40,205 bases of DNA from Bacillota bacterium (GTDB lineage Bacteria; Bacillota; Clostridia; Clostridiales; Clostridiaceae). The notes beneath the pieces were generated by a model. That model saw nothing but the letters and a program-made list of their open reading frames with translations. It was not told the DNA's origin and did no database searches. The position numbers were made by a program, and so were the translations under genes. The stretch's first letter is position 1. Each line of letters opens with the position of its first letter. Location: positions 1-40,205 of the forward strand of contig JAEZKY010000132.1 in NCBI GenBank assembly GCA_023435985.1, in the 5' to 3' direction. This document shows positions 16,557 to 25,030 of this stretch, in pieces.

Positions 16557-17420
16557 ATGAAGATATTAAATAATGAAGATAAAGTAGGAATAGTGGCTTG
16601 TTCCAATGGATTGGATGAAAGTAGAAAAGTAACAATGATGGAACTAGAGGATGCATTAAATACTTTAGGGCTTCAAGTTGTTTTTAGCGATAAAATATAT
16701 AAAAAATATTCGGAGTTTAATGGTACTGGAAAAGAACGAGCTGAGATTTTGATGAGGTTTTTTAAAGACAATAGTATTAAAGCCATATTTGATGTATCAG
16801 GTGGAGATTTAGCCAATGGAGTCTTAGAATATTTAGACTTTGAAATTATTAAGGAAAACCCTAAACCTTTCTTTGGATATAGTGATTTATCTGTAATTAT
16901 AAATTCTCTGTATTCAAAGACAAATATAAAAACTTATCTTTATCAAATAAGGAACCTAGTAGAAGATAACAGGGAAAAACAAATTAAAGAGTTTAAAAGT
17001 ACATTTATGGATGATGGAAATGAATTATTAACTTTCGATTATGAATGGGTACAGGGTAGGAACATGGAAGGAATTGTTGTGGGAGGAAATCTTCGCTGTT
17101 TTGCAAAACTTGCAGGTACAGAATATATGCCGGATTTTCAGGATAAAATTATTTTCTTAGAGAGCTTAGGCGGGGATGTTTCTAAAATGGATACTTATGT
17201 AACTCAATATAAACAAATGGGAGTGTTTAAAAAAGTTAAAGGGATAATACTTGGAAGTTTCACAGAAATGGAAAAGAAAAAGTATTTACCTAATATAATA
17301 GATATTTTTACAAGAATAGTAGATAATCCAAACATTCCAATCGCTAAAACAAGTGAAATAGGTCATGGTAAAGATTCAAAATGTATTATTATTGGTAAAG
17401 AATTAAGTTTATGTAGATAA
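16557..17420 (+). CDS. LD-carboxypeptidase / MccF-like serine peptidase (family S66)
   Basis: The 287-residue protein has no signal peptide. The S66 catalytic triad is visible: Ser109 in FFGYSDLS, Glu202 in IFLESLGGD and His270 in IGHGKDSK; VSGGDLANGVL lies upstream of the Ser. The family includes LD-carboxypeptidases, which recycle cell-wall tetrapeptides in the cytoplasm, and MccF proteins, which inactivate microcin-C-like peptide-nucleotides. Absence of a signal peptide fits both. AAGGAG lies 10 bases before ATG 16557. It stands alone, with terminators on both sides. Confidence 0.85.
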   Translation: MKILNNEDKVGIVACSNGLDESRKVTMMELEDALNTLGLQVVFSDKIYKKYSEFNGTGKERAEILMRFFKDNSIKAIFDVSGGDLANGVLEYLDFEIIKENPKPFFGYSDLSVIINSLYSKTNIKTYLYQIRNLVEDNREKQIKEFKSTFMDDGNELLTFDYEWVQGRNMEGIVVGGNLRCFAKLAGTEYMPDFQDKIIFLESLGGDVSKMDTYVTQYKQMGVFKKVKGIILGSFTEMEKKKYLPNIIDIFTRIVDNPNIPIAKTSEIGHGKDSKCIIIGKELSLCR

Positions 17421-17511
17421 ATAACTTTGTATTCGGACATAAAATCAAAGGGCTTTAGAATTGCAAAAGACTGAGGTAAATAGAAAGGTAAATATAAAAT
17501 AAGTTAGAAGT

Positions 17512-17550
17512 AAAGGATAATTTGTTTTATGTAGATTATCCTTTTTTATT
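17512..17550 (+). terminator. Terminator after S66 peptidase gene
   Basis: AAAGGATAAT (17512-17521) pairs with ATTATCCTTT (17535-17544), followed by a T-run. Confidence 0.75.
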
Positions 17551-17594
17551 TATGTAGTTTATTGAATGAATAAAATTTAAAAAATAAGAGATTC

Positions 17595-18443
17595 TTATAA
17601 TAGCATTGGTAAGAAAAACGTACTTTTCTCGTTTTTTATTACTGCTGATACTACTCTATAAATAGGGAATTTTTTAATTTCTCGGACTTTTATTAAAGGG
17701 TTATTTATTTTATTGATAGCCATTTCAGGTAAAATTGTTATACCAAAGTCTTGCTCAACATACTTTATAACTGATTCCGTTTCTTCAAGTTCTAATATAA
17801 TATTTGGTATAAGGTTCATAAGGTTGCAATGTTCCCTAATCTTTGCCCTTATTGGGCAGGGATCTTTATACAAAATTAATCTTTCCTTCATAATGGTGAA
17901 AAAGTCAATTTCAGGTGTATTGACTAAAGGATTTTTGTTACTCATAACTACGAAAAAGGGTTCAACAATTAACGGAATAGTAACAAAGTTCGATTTTTCT
18001 ATTGCATCAGACACAAATACTATATTGAATACATTGTCATCCAAGCTTGCAATAAGTTCACTGTTTGTATCCATTGCTTCAATAAATACATCATGATCCA
18101 TACTCTTAAATTTATCTACATACTTAGGTAGATAATATGTAATTAAATTTGGTAGTGCACCAATCTTAATTGTATTTTCATCACTAAATCCTTCGACTTT
18201 ATTTATAGTTTCATTAATCATTGAAATAATCATATTTGAACGTTCATAGAAATATCTGCCAGAAGCAGTTAATTTTATGCCACTTTGAGTTCTTATTAAT
18301 AATGTACATTTCATGGACTTTTCTAAAATTCCTAATTGTTTTGTAAGTGCAGGCTGCGAAATATATAAATGCTGTGCGGCTTTATTTAAACTACCTTGCT
18401 TAACTATTTCTATAAAATATTTCATTTGATCCACACTAATCAT
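17595..18443 (-). CDS. LysR-family transcriptional regulator
   Basis: The 282-residue protein has the standard LysR layout. The N-terminal winged helix-turn-helix is MKYFIEIVKQGSLNKAAQHL plus ISQPALTKQLGILEKSM; a substrate-binding domain (about 90-282) follows. AGGAGG lies before ATG 18443. The gene diverges from the iron-sulfur flavoprotein gene 168 bp away, the usual layout for a LysR protein and its target. A 15-bp palindrome sits just upstream of its own ribosome site and is a likely autoregulatory site. The inducer is unknown. Confidence 0.92.
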   Translation of the reverse strand: MISVDQMKYFIEIVKQGSLNKAAQHLYISQPALTKQLGILEKSMKCTLLIRTQSGIKLTASGRYFYERSNMIISMINETINKVEGFSDENTIKIGALPNLITYYLPKYVDKFKSMDHDVFIEAMDTNSELIASLDDNVFNIVFVSDAIEKSNFVTIPLIVEPFFVVMSNKNPLVNTPEIDFFTIMKERLILYKDPCPIRAKIREHCNLMNLIPNIILELEETESVIKYVEQDFGITILPEMAINKINNPLIKVREIKKFPIYRVVSAVIKNEKSTFFLPMLL

Positions 18444-18457
18444 TTTTACCTCCTATT

Positions 18458-18472
18458 ATAACTTAAAGTTAT
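18458..18472. promoter_or_regulatory. Candidate LysR operator
   Basis: ATAACTT and AAGTTAT flank one base, fitting the T-N11-A rule of LysR boxes. It lies 15 bases upstream of the LysR start, in the divergent spacer. Confidence 0.5.
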
Positions 18473-18610
18473 ATAGATATATTGTATTGATATTATTAAA
18501 ATTTCTACACATAAAATATAATAAAACTATGTTGTATAGCATTTTAAATTGATTTTATCATATAAATGAATAATTTAAAACAATAATTATAAAGTAGGAG
18601 TGATATATAA

Positions 18611-19186
18611 ATGAAAGTTATAGGAATTAATGGAAGTGCAAGAAAGGATGGGAATACATCTATTATTATTAAAGCAATATTTAGAGAATTAAATAAAGAT
18701 GGTATAGAAACTGAACTTATTGATTTAAGTAATACAAAAATTAATGGATGTATAGGCTGTGGAAATTGCTTTAAAAACAAAAATAATAAATGTGTTTTTA
18801 AAAATGATATTGTAAATGAATGTATAGAAAAAATGATTGAAGCTGATGGTATAATTTTAGGTTCACCAGTATATTTTGCAGATGTATCAGCTAATATGAA
18901 GGCTTTATTAGAGAGAATTGGTATGGTATCCAGTGCTAATGGAGATCTTTTTAAACACAAAGTAGGCGCTTCAGTGGTAGCTGTTCGTAGAGGTGGGGCA
19001 ACTCGTGCTTTTGACACTATGAATTATTTCTTGCACTGTACACAAATGTATCTAGTTGGTGGCACTTATTGGAATATGGTATACGGGAAAGAAGTTGGAG
19101 AAGTGCTTAATGATATTGAAGGAATGAAAAATATGGAATCTATTGGAAGAAATATGGCTTGGCTTTTAAATAGAATTAACAGATAA
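18611..19186 (+). CDS. Iron-sulfur flavoprotein / NAD(P)H-dependent FMN reductase family
   Basis: The 191-residue flavodoxin-fold protein starts with the FMN phosphate loop GINGSARKDGNTS. A cysteine cluster, Cys47, 50, 53 and 61 (CIGCGNCFKN...C), fits the compact 4Fe-4S site of Isf-type flavoproteins. ILGSPVYFADVSANMKALLE is the second flavin-binding block. Such proteins pass electrons from ferredoxin or NAD(P)H to small acceptors in anaerobes. The start has TAGGAG 10 bases upstream. The divergent LysR gene probably controls it. The physiological substrate is not evident. Confidence 0.88.
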   Translation: MKVIGINGSARKDGNTSIIIKAIFRELNKDGIETELIDLSNTKINGCIGCGNCFKNKNNKCVFKNDIVNECIEKMIEADGIILGSPVYFADVSANMKALLERIGMVSSANGDLFKHKVGASVVAVRRGGATRAFDTMNYFLHCTQMYLVGGTYWNMVYGKEVGEVLNDIEGMKNMESIGRNMAWLLNRINR

Positions 19187-19193
19187 TTTAAGT

Positions 19194-19250
19194 ATAGGTT
19201 GTTGAGTAATTAATTCTTACAAATAGTTATTCAACAACCTATTATTATAT
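19194..19250 (+). terminator. Terminator after flavoprotein gene
   Basis: A perfect 12-bp stem, ATAGGTTGTTGA (19194-19205) with TCAACAACCTAT (19231-19242), is followed by TATTATTATAT. Confidence 0.7.
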
Positions 19251-19384
19251 AAGTTATTGGTTTCGATTTGAAACTTTGGAAAAAATTAATATGCTATTAG
19301 ATAATAATTAGTTTATAATACCATTATAAGGATAAAATTAATTTAAAAGTAAATGTTTCAAAATAAAACAAGGGGGTATTTAAA

Positions 19385-20677
19385 ATGCTAAATATGAAAA
19401 TAAGTAGAATTTTAGGACCAGTATTAGGAAGTATGGCATTTGCATTGATTATAGGAGTAATGGAATTAACACCAGTTTATGCTGATAATACTGCAGCAGA
19501 AGCTTCGGTGAATAACTTGACAGCTACAGCTGCCACTACATCAGCCAGTGTTACATACACAGAAAATAAGGACTATTTTGTAAATATAAATAAAAGTGAA
19601 GTCCAAAATGGAATTAAAGTGATTGTAGATAAAGCAGTTGCTACTAAGAAAGATATGGAAGTAGTACTTAAGATAGAAAGTGACAATACACTTGCTAAAG
19701 TGGACCATTCAAATTCTATTTTTGAAGTAACGTATGGAGAGGATAATAATGGTTTTGGCCATACAATTTCAAGACAGACAAATATAGACGATAAAACCAT
19801 GACTGTAACTTTAGAAAAATATAATTATAATGGAGAATACAGCTCAAAGGGAGATATGAGAGTTGATATAGCACTTGCTAATTATAAAGTTAATATAGGA
19901 ATGGATATTCCTATGGATTTCACAGAATCTTTTAATAATATATTAGATAAAGACATATCAGGAAAGATACCAGGAATAAACTATAATCTTAATAAATTAG
20001 AAACTGATGTGCTAGGTACAAGAATTGGCTATACCAGACCTGAAGATGATGGAAATAAAGGCAAAGATGAAAATGCTTTGGGGAACTCAGCAATGATATT
20101 AAAAACTGGTGACAGGATGTATAGAATGAATAGAAAAGGTGGATATTCTAAAAAAGATGGAGTAGGTACAGGAAATTATGAGATAGGTTCGTTAACATAT
20201 GATAAAGTTAAAAATGAAAAAACTGTGAGCTTAATACCTTTAATTTGTAATCTTACTTCAGATGAAATGGATAAATTATATGAAGATAAAGATGAAAATA
20301 ATGTTACTAAAGACCTTGTTAATAATATAAGTTATGAGAAAGAGTTTAATTTTACGGATGGAACAAAGGGAGATATATATAATATAGAAAGAAAGGACAA
20401 TACAATTAAAGTGTACTGTGCTGGACAATCTGAAGAAGAAAGTTTATTAATGGCATGTAATATAAGTATACATTATGAAAATGCAGATGGAAAAGTTGAT
20501 GGCATATATTATGACAATAGAAATGTAAGTTTTTATAAAGATGCAAACAAAGCTTTGGGATATATCTTGGAATTTGATAATGTTGAAAAAGATAAGCCAG
20601 TAGCTATAAATATTGATAAAACAATAAAGCAGGCAGATAAGTTTAAATTGGAAGATGAAATAAGCTTATTAAATTAA
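19385..20677 (+). CDS. Secreted protein, DUF4179-like, first of a tandem pair
   Basis: ATG 19385 lies 8 bases after AGGGGG. The 430-residue protein has a signal peptide (about 1-34, cleavage near VYA-D). The rest is a mature region without membrane spans or wall anchor. A segment such as VQNGIKVIVDKAVATKKDMEV resembles the extracellular DUF4179/DUF5643-type domain fused to anti-sigma factors, but no anti-sigma or transmembrane part is present. The neighbour at 20756 is a clear paralogue: both share DFTESFN near the middle, DRMYR, DGTKG and NxxSFYKD near the end. Function unknown; the family match is a weak inference. Confidence 0.75.
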   Translation: MLNMKISRILGPVLGSMAFALIIGVMELTPVYADNTAAEASVNNLTATAATTSASVTYTENKDYFVNINKSEVQNGIKVIVDKAVATKKDMEVVLKIESDNTLAKVDHSNSIFEVTYGEDNNGFGHTISRQTNIDDKTMTVTLEKYNYNGEYSSKGDMRVDIALANYKVNIGMDIPMDFTESFNNILDKDISGKIPGINYNLNKLETDVLGTRIGYTRPEDDGNKGKDENALGNSAMILKTGDRMYRMNRKGGYSKKDGVGTGNYEIGSLTYDKVKNEKTVSLIPLICNLTSDEMDKLYEDKDENNVTKDLVNNISYEKEFNFTDGTKGDIYNIERKDNTIKVYCAGQSEEESLLMACNISIHYENADGKVDGIYYDNRNVSFYKDANKALGYILEFDNVEKDKPVAINIDKTIKQADKFKLEDEISLLN

Positions 20678-20755
20678 TAGTTTTATTATAAAAGCATATT
20701 TTTAAATTTACTATGTAGACGAAAAAATACTGTATTGTAAAAGTGAGGAGATTTT

Positions 20756-22033
20756 ATGTTAAATAAAAAGATAAATATATTATTAAGTTCTATACTTGGA
20801 GTAGCTTTAAATTTTGGAATGCTGGAAATGCCTGCTTTTGCTAATAGTGGCGGTATGCAAGCAGTTTCATCTTATACTACAAGCGATAAGTCTTTAGAAA
20901 GTAAAAAGTACATTGTTAGTAAAGATAACGATATAGAACAAAATGGTTTAAAAATATCAATTGACAGCATAGTAGCAACAAAGCATAAATTACAAGTTGT
21001 AGTTAAAGTTCAAGGGCAAAAAGCCTTTGGGGAATCACATGGAAATAATGTAATAACATTATTAACCTATGGTGACAATAAAGAGAAAAGTTCTGGTGCA
21101 TCATATGAGAATATTGATGAAAACACATTGCAAGTTACCCTTGAAAAGGAAGCGGATAAGGAAGAAATACCTGAGAAGGGAAATTTAAGAGTAGATATTG
21201 TGATTCCTGAGTATAAAATTAATGTGGGTATAGATGCCAATGTAGATTTTACAGAATCATTTAATGATACAATGGAAAAAGATGTTTCAATTAAGGTGCC
21301 AGAATCTAATTTTACAGTAAGCAAATTAGAATCTAATATTTTGGGTACAGAAATTACTTATGATAAGCAAGCAAAAGGCGATTCAATTGAAGATTATGAC
21401 ATTTTATCTGATCAATTGATATTAAAAGCTGGAGATAGGATGTATAGAACAATGAATGAACAAACTTATACTTCAAATGACGGGGATAATTCTGTGGTTA
21501 AGGGTGTTTATGAAGCAGAAGCAGCTACCTTTGATAAAGTAAAAGATCAAAATGCTATAAGTGTAATACCTATAAGTTGCAATATTAGTGAGGATGAGAG
21601 AGAGAAAATTAGTGAGGAGAATTATAAAAATTTAGATGAGAAAAAAGCTGAAGCCAGCAAGGAAACAAGTGATAATATAAGCTATGATAGAAACTTTGAT
21701 TTTTCTGATGGAACAAAAGGAGAAATATACAAGGTTGAAAGAAATGATAATAGTGTAAAAATATATTGTAAGGGAGCTACAGAAAAAGAAAGTCTTCTAA
21801 TGGCGAGTACTATGAATTTATATCCTACAATTGAAGATATAAAAGCAAAGCATTATAGCTTCTACAAAAACGAAAGAAATATGTCTTTTTATAAGGATAC
21901 AAATGATTCTCTTGGATATATTGTAGAATTTGATAATTTAGTTAAGGATGAGAAAATGGAGTTGTTTTTTGAGTCTATGATAAAGGAAATCGATAAATTT
22001 CAAATAGGAAATGAAGTTAATCTATTTAAATAA
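20756..22033 (+). CDS. Secreted protein, DUF4179-like, second of a tandem pair
   Basis: The 425-residue protein starts at ATG 20756 behind GAGGAG. The N-terminal signal sequence (about 1-30) ends near AFA-N. It matches its upstream neighbour along the whole length: IEQNGLKISIDSIVATKHKL, FTESFNDTMEKDVS, LKAGDRMYR, FDFSDGTKGEIYKVER, ESLLMAS, RNMSFYKDTNDSLGYIVEFD. The 78-bp gap has no terminator, so the two are probably one operon formed by gene duplication. The mature part is charged and free of cysteines. No catalytic motif is visible; a binding or envelope-stress role is possible but unproven. Confidence 0.75.
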   Translation: MLNKKINILLSSILGVALNFGMLEMPAFANSGGMQAVSSYTTSDKSLESKKYIVSKDNDIEQNGLKISIDSIVATKHKLQVVVKVQGQKAFGESHGNNVITLLTYGDNKEKSSGASYENIDENTLQVTLEKEADKEEIPEKGNLRVDIVIPEYKINVGIDANVDFTESFNDTMEKDVSIKVPESNFTVSKLESNILGTEITYDKQAKGDSIEDYDILSDQLILKAGDRMYRTMNEQTYTSNDGDNSVVKGVYEAEAATFDKVKDQNAISVIPISCNISEDEREKISEENYKNLDEKKAEASKETSDNISYDRNFDFSDGTKGEIYKVERNDNSVKIYCKGATEKESLLMASTMNLYPTIEDIKAKHYSFYKNERNMSFYKDTNDSLGYIVEFDNLVKDEKMELFFESMIKEIDKFQIGNEVNLFK

Positions 22034-22100
22034 AAAAATAATTATTAATATGTTTGTACAATAAATATGCATGTGATATAATAAAAAACAGTTCATACAA

Positions 22101-22176
22101 AAGACTCGTATATTCCCGAGATTATGGCTCAGGAAGTCTCTACCTGCTATCCGTAAATTAGCAGACTACGAGGTAG
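22101..22176 (+). ncRNA. Guanine-type purine riboswitch aptamer
   Basis: The core is canonical: P1 CTCGTA (22105-22110) with TACGAG (22167-22172), P2 around ATTATGG, junction GTCTCTACC, P3 CTGCTA / TAGCAG with loop TCCGTAAAT, and GACTA before P1. The specificity base (position 74 of the xpt RNA) is C22166, meaning guanine/hypoxanthine rather than adenine. The junction has GTCTCTACC instead of GTTTCTACC, a change at the flipped-out U48 that does not contact ligand. GAGGT of the 3' P1 strand can instead pair with ACCTC of the downstream terminator, so ligand binding should turn expression off. It serves xpt. Confidence 0.92.
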
Positions 22177-22222
22177 TGTTTTGGTTTTAAATATTTATTG
22201 TATATTTATATCTAAAAATACG

Positions 22223-22250
22223 ACACCTCATTTTTTTGAGGTGTTTTTTT
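22223..22250 (+). terminator. Riboswitch-controlled terminator
   Basis: ACACCTCA (22223-22230) pairs with TGAGGTGT (22237-22244), followed by T7. Its left arm competes with the P1 3' strand for pairing. Confidence 0.85.
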
Positions 22251-22487
22251 ATTCAAGTAATATACCAATATTTTACGTTGTCTATGTATGAGTAGATTTT
22301 TCACAGAGGAGATAGCCAAAAACATGGAATTAAGAAAAGAAAAACTAATTGATTCCGTCCAGATTTTATGAGGCAATTGCCAGAGGGAGTAAAAATAATA
22401 CTCCCTTTAGGAACTTCAAAATGAACAATTGTAGTGTTAATACTAAGTTTTATATTTAAAGACAAAAAAAGATGGAGTTGATAATTA
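22251..22487 (+). other. Unusually long spacer between riboswitch terminator and xpt
   Basis: An ATG at 22324 with GAGGAG upstream opens only a 15-codon frame (MELRKEKLIDSVQIL, stop). A neighbouring frame then reads FMRQLPEGVKIILPLGTSK before a stop, which looks like decayed coding DNA. A perfect hairpin, AGGGAGTA / TACTCCCT (22384-22406), lies inside. It is possibly a remnant gene; the family is not recognised. Confidence 0.3.
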
Positions 22488-23057
22488 ATGGAAAGTTTAC
22501 GTAAGCGTATATTAGAAGAAGGGCATGCATTATCTGAAAATGTATTAAAAGTTGATTCATTTTTAAATCATCAAGTTGATCCAGCATTGATGTTTGAAAT
22601 GGGTACATATTTCAAAAACTATTTTGAAAATCATAAAGTTACTAAGATATTTACAATAGAAAGCTCAGGTATAGCACCAGCAGTAATGACTGCGATGCAA
22701 ATGAATTTACCTATGGTTACTCTAAAAAAGCAAAATTCGAAAATATTAAATGGTGATGTTTATCAAACAACGGTACATTCTTTCACTAAAGATCTAAATT
22801 ATGAGTTGACATTATCTAAAAAATATATAAGAAAAGAAGATAAAATATTGATAATAGACGATTTCTTGGCTAATGGAGAAGCCGCCCTTGGAGCAGCTAG
22901 GCTAGTAGAAGAAGCAGGAGCAAAAGTTGCTGGAATAGGAATTGTAATAGAAAAGTCATTCCAAAAAGGTCCACAAATGCTAAAAGACAAAGGTTACGAT
23001 GTTTACTCTCTAGCAAGAATAGCAAAATTATCAAAAGGATCTATAGAATTTGTATAG
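22488..23057 (+). CDS. xpt: Xanthine phosphoribosyltransferase
   Basis: The 189-residue protein has the standard Xpt length. It converts xanthine (and more weakly guanine) plus PRPP to the nucleotide in purine salvage. Visible parts are the N-terminal MESLRKRILEEGHAL, the substrate region FTIESSGIAPAVM and the PRPP-binding motif ILIIDDFLANGEA (about residues 119-131). The start has GGAG about 11 bases upstream. A guanine riboswitch with terminator lies 240 bp upstream, the classic control of this gene. The usual partner pbuX is absent; a 252-bp hairpin begins right after the stop. Confidence 0.96.
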   Translation: MESLRKRILEEGHALSENVLKVDSFLNHQVDPALMFEMGTYFKNYFENHKVTKIFTIESSGIAPAVMTAMQMNLPMVTLKKQNSKILNGDVYQTTVHSFTKDLNYELTLSKKYIRKEDKILIIDDFLANGEAALGAARLVEEAGAKVAGIGIVIEKSFQKGPQMLKDKGYDVYSLARIAKLSKGSIEFV

Positions 23058-23058
23058 A

Positions 23059-23310
23059 TATTTATACTAGAATTATGCCATAACTCACCGAAAGGACAGG
23101 TACTCTATTATTTCGGTTACTGAGAGAATTGGCCTAAGGATTTCTAACAGCAGAAGTTGCACCATTTCTGCATGCTCCAAGATAAACTTGGACAAGCAAA
23201 AAATGCAACAACTTCTGCTGAAGAAATGCCTACAACCAATTCTCTAATGTAACACTGCATAAAAGAGTACCTGTCCTTTCTGTTATGGCATATATTCCAA
23301 AGTATAAATA
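23059..23310. repeat. 252-bp long imperfect palindrome (hairpin element)
   Basis: The two halves pair almost end to end around the centre TCCAAG-ATAAA-CTTGGA (23176-23192). The outer arms are TATTTATACT (23059) and AGTATAAATA (23301). Inner matched blocks include TATGCCATAAC with GTTATGGCATA, AAAGGACAGGTACTCT with AGAGTACCTGTCCTTT, and AGCAGAAGTTG with CAACTTCTGCT. There is no convincing ORF. It begins 2 bases after the xpt stop and could act as its terminator. It is probably a MITE-like insertion or a structured RNA; no second copy is seen in the window. Confidence 0.75.
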
Positions 23311-23386
23311 TGATTTATAAATTCTAAATCTATATGGGTATACAATTTGTAGATTTACTGACACATAGGATAATAATCTATACTTG

Positions 23387-23625
23387 TTAAACTTTTTTGT
23401 ACATCTATACCAGAAATCACATACATATTTGTGCAATAGGCATTTGAAATTGAGCTGATGAAAGTTGTTAGTGAATGGTTGTTTCATTTACTGCTTGTCA
23501 TCAACTTGTTTGAGGAGCATGCAGAAATGGGGACAACCTTTCACTTAGAACTTTCCAGTGAAAATTTCATAAGTCCTGTGGAACAAAAATGTATGTTTTT
23601 TTGGTTAGCCGCTACATAAGTTTAA
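23387..23625. repeat. 239-bp palindromic repeat, copy A
   Basis: It starts TTAAACTT and ends AAGTTTAA. It is closely similar base for base to copy B at 37123-37361 and has the same length. The arms are inverted copies of each other: the left arm has CAGAAATCACATACATATTT, and copy B's right arm gives CGAAATCACATACATATTT when reversed; the whole element can fold as one hairpin. There is no transposase. It looks like a MITE-type element inserted beside an ABC exporter relic. Confidence 0.85.
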
Positions 23626-23639
23626 GTTTCAAGTTTGGG

Positions 23640-23950
23640 TTAACCGACTGCAAATTGGCTGTTGTATAATTCTGTGTAGAAGCCATTTTGTAATAGAAGG
23701 TTATTGTGATTACCCTGTTTTATAATTTGTCCGTCTTTAGGAATAAGATTGCATCAGCCTGTTTTGTTGTAGATAATAGATGGGCTATTATAAAGCTTGT
23801 GCGGCCAATCATCAGTTTATTGAAAGCTTTTGGATATTTATTTCAGTACGTGTATCTATGCTGCTTATAGTTTCATCTAATATAATCATTGGAGGGTTTA
23901 CTCATAAGTGCAAAGAAATTTTTAGAATTTTTCTGTTAGATAATTTTAGA
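23640..23950 (-). pseudogene. Decayed 3' end of an ABC exporter (ATPase domain)
   Basis: Read on the reverse strand in broken frames, this gives NPPMIILDETISSIDTRTE (Walker B and D-loop), then after a frameshift KLMIGRTSFIIAHLLSTTKQ (H-loop), then after another shift IPKDGQIIKQGNHNNLL and GFYTELYNSQFA, stop at 23640. The order and spacing are those of a multidrug-type exporter ATPase. The upstream part is missing or unrecognisable, and further decay reaches about 23950. This is a dead gene fragment. Between 23951 and 24137 nothing is recognised. Confidence 0.85.
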
Positions 23951-24137
23951 GATATGTAATGCTTATATATTTATTTGGAAGTTACTTCATTAATGGTGTA
24001 AAAATGGGAGGAATCTTGAGGAAATAAGAGGAAAGGAAAAGAAATTTAACCAGAGGGTATGCCATTGAATTGCCATAAACAGAAATTATAGGATAAAATT
24101 ATAAAGTGAAATTTTATTTTTAGGGGGATAAATAATA

Positions 24138-24758
24138 ATGAAAAAATTTAAAAAACTCTTTTCAATGATGTTAGTTGTAATGATGGCTAGTATCATGCTT
24201 ATTTCATGTGGAACTAAGGCTACACCAGAAGAAAGTGGTAAAATCTACTTAAATGCTTTGTTAAAGGAAGATAAAACAGGCATAGACAAAATAGGGATGA
24301 AGGATGATGACTTTGCTAAGTTAAAGAAAGATGAAGAAGACGACATAATGAGTCTCTTTGCATCTTCAGGACTTGGAAGTAGTGTAGCAACAGATGATGT
24401 TAAGAATGCTTTTAAAGACAACATTTTTAAAGGTATGGCTAAAGCAGATTTTGAAGTAACTCCAGATTCAGCAGATAAAACAACAGCAAAGGTTAATGTA
24501 AAAATAAAAGTGTTTGACATGGATAAGATTACTAAGGATGCTCAAAGTAAACTTACAGAAGAATATCTTGCTAATCCATCAATGTCTCAAAAAGACTTAT
24601 TACAAGAATCTTTCAAAATTGTTGGACAAGCATTAGCAGATGGTACATTTAAAGATGATACAAAAACTGTATCAATAACTTTAAATAAAAAAGATAATGT
24701 TTGGCAACCAGACGATAATTCTAAAACAGTTGTTTTAAACGCTATGGTTGGAAAATAG
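24138..24758 (+). CDS. Lipoprotein of unknown function, DUF5105-like
   Basis: The 206-residue protein has a lipoprotein signal: KKFKK, hydrophobic core, lipobox LISC with Cys24 as the lipidated residue. The mature part contains EESGKIYLNALLKEDKTGI, a helical middle, and a beta-rich end, VSITLNKKDNVWQPDD. This pattern is common in clostridial DUF5105-type lipoproteins held on the outer face of the membrane. AGGGGGA lies 9 bases before ATG 24138. It is monocistronic with its own terminator. No ligand or enzymatic motif is seen. Confidence 0.8.
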   Translation: MKKFKKLFSMMLVVMMASIMLISCGTKATPEESGKIYLNALLKEDKTGIDKIGMKDDDFAKLKKDEEDDIMSLFASSGLGSSVATDDVKNAFKDNIFKGMAKADFEVTPDSADKTTAKVNVKIKVFDMDKITKDAQSKLTEEYLANPSMSQKDLLQESFKIVGQALADGTFKDDTKTVSITLNKKDNVWQPDDNSKTVVLNAMVGK

Positions 24759-24777
24759 TAAATATATAAGGATAGAG

Positions 24778-24816
24778 CCTTAAAATGATTTAATGAGAAT
24801 CATTTTAAGGTTCTAT
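24778..24816 (+). terminator. Terminator after lipoprotein gene
   Basis: CCTTAAAATGATT (24778-24790) pairs perfectly with AATCATTTTAAGG (24798-24810), loop of 7. Confidence 0.8.
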
Positions 24817-24833
24817 TTATATGGATATATAAC

Positions 24834-24918
24834 TTAAACTTATGTGGTAACCAACCGAAATTATATACATGTTTGTTCCATCGAACTTATGAAATTTTCG
24901 CTTGAAGGTTCTAAATGT
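24834..24918. repeat. Partial inverted copy (C) of the 239-bp repeat
   Basis: It begins TTAAACTTATGTGGT and continues ACCAACCGAAAT, GAACTTATGAAATTTTCGCT. This matches the reverse complement of the right arm of copy B over about 85 bp, then similarity stops. It is a truncated or solo arm. Confidence 0.75.
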
Positions 24919-25030
24919 GATGATAAAAATATTTATTAATGAAAACAATAAACAATAAGTTGGAATGCATAAAATAAAATGTTAATATTAATTAGAAAAG
25001 TAATAATTTGATGAAAAGGGGAAGGCACAG

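Noticed and set aside
16557..17420. Microcin-type self-immunity system around the MccF-like gene
   Set aside because: No peptide precursor, adenylating enzyme or exporter gene is adjacent, so the general LD-carboxypeptidase call is kept.
23230..23487. Reverse open frame containing LNFKCLLHKYVC
   Set aside because: It falls within the hairpin and repeat elements. The same peptide appears in copy B only because the DNA repeat is shared; the frames are not otherwise conserved and have no ribosome site.
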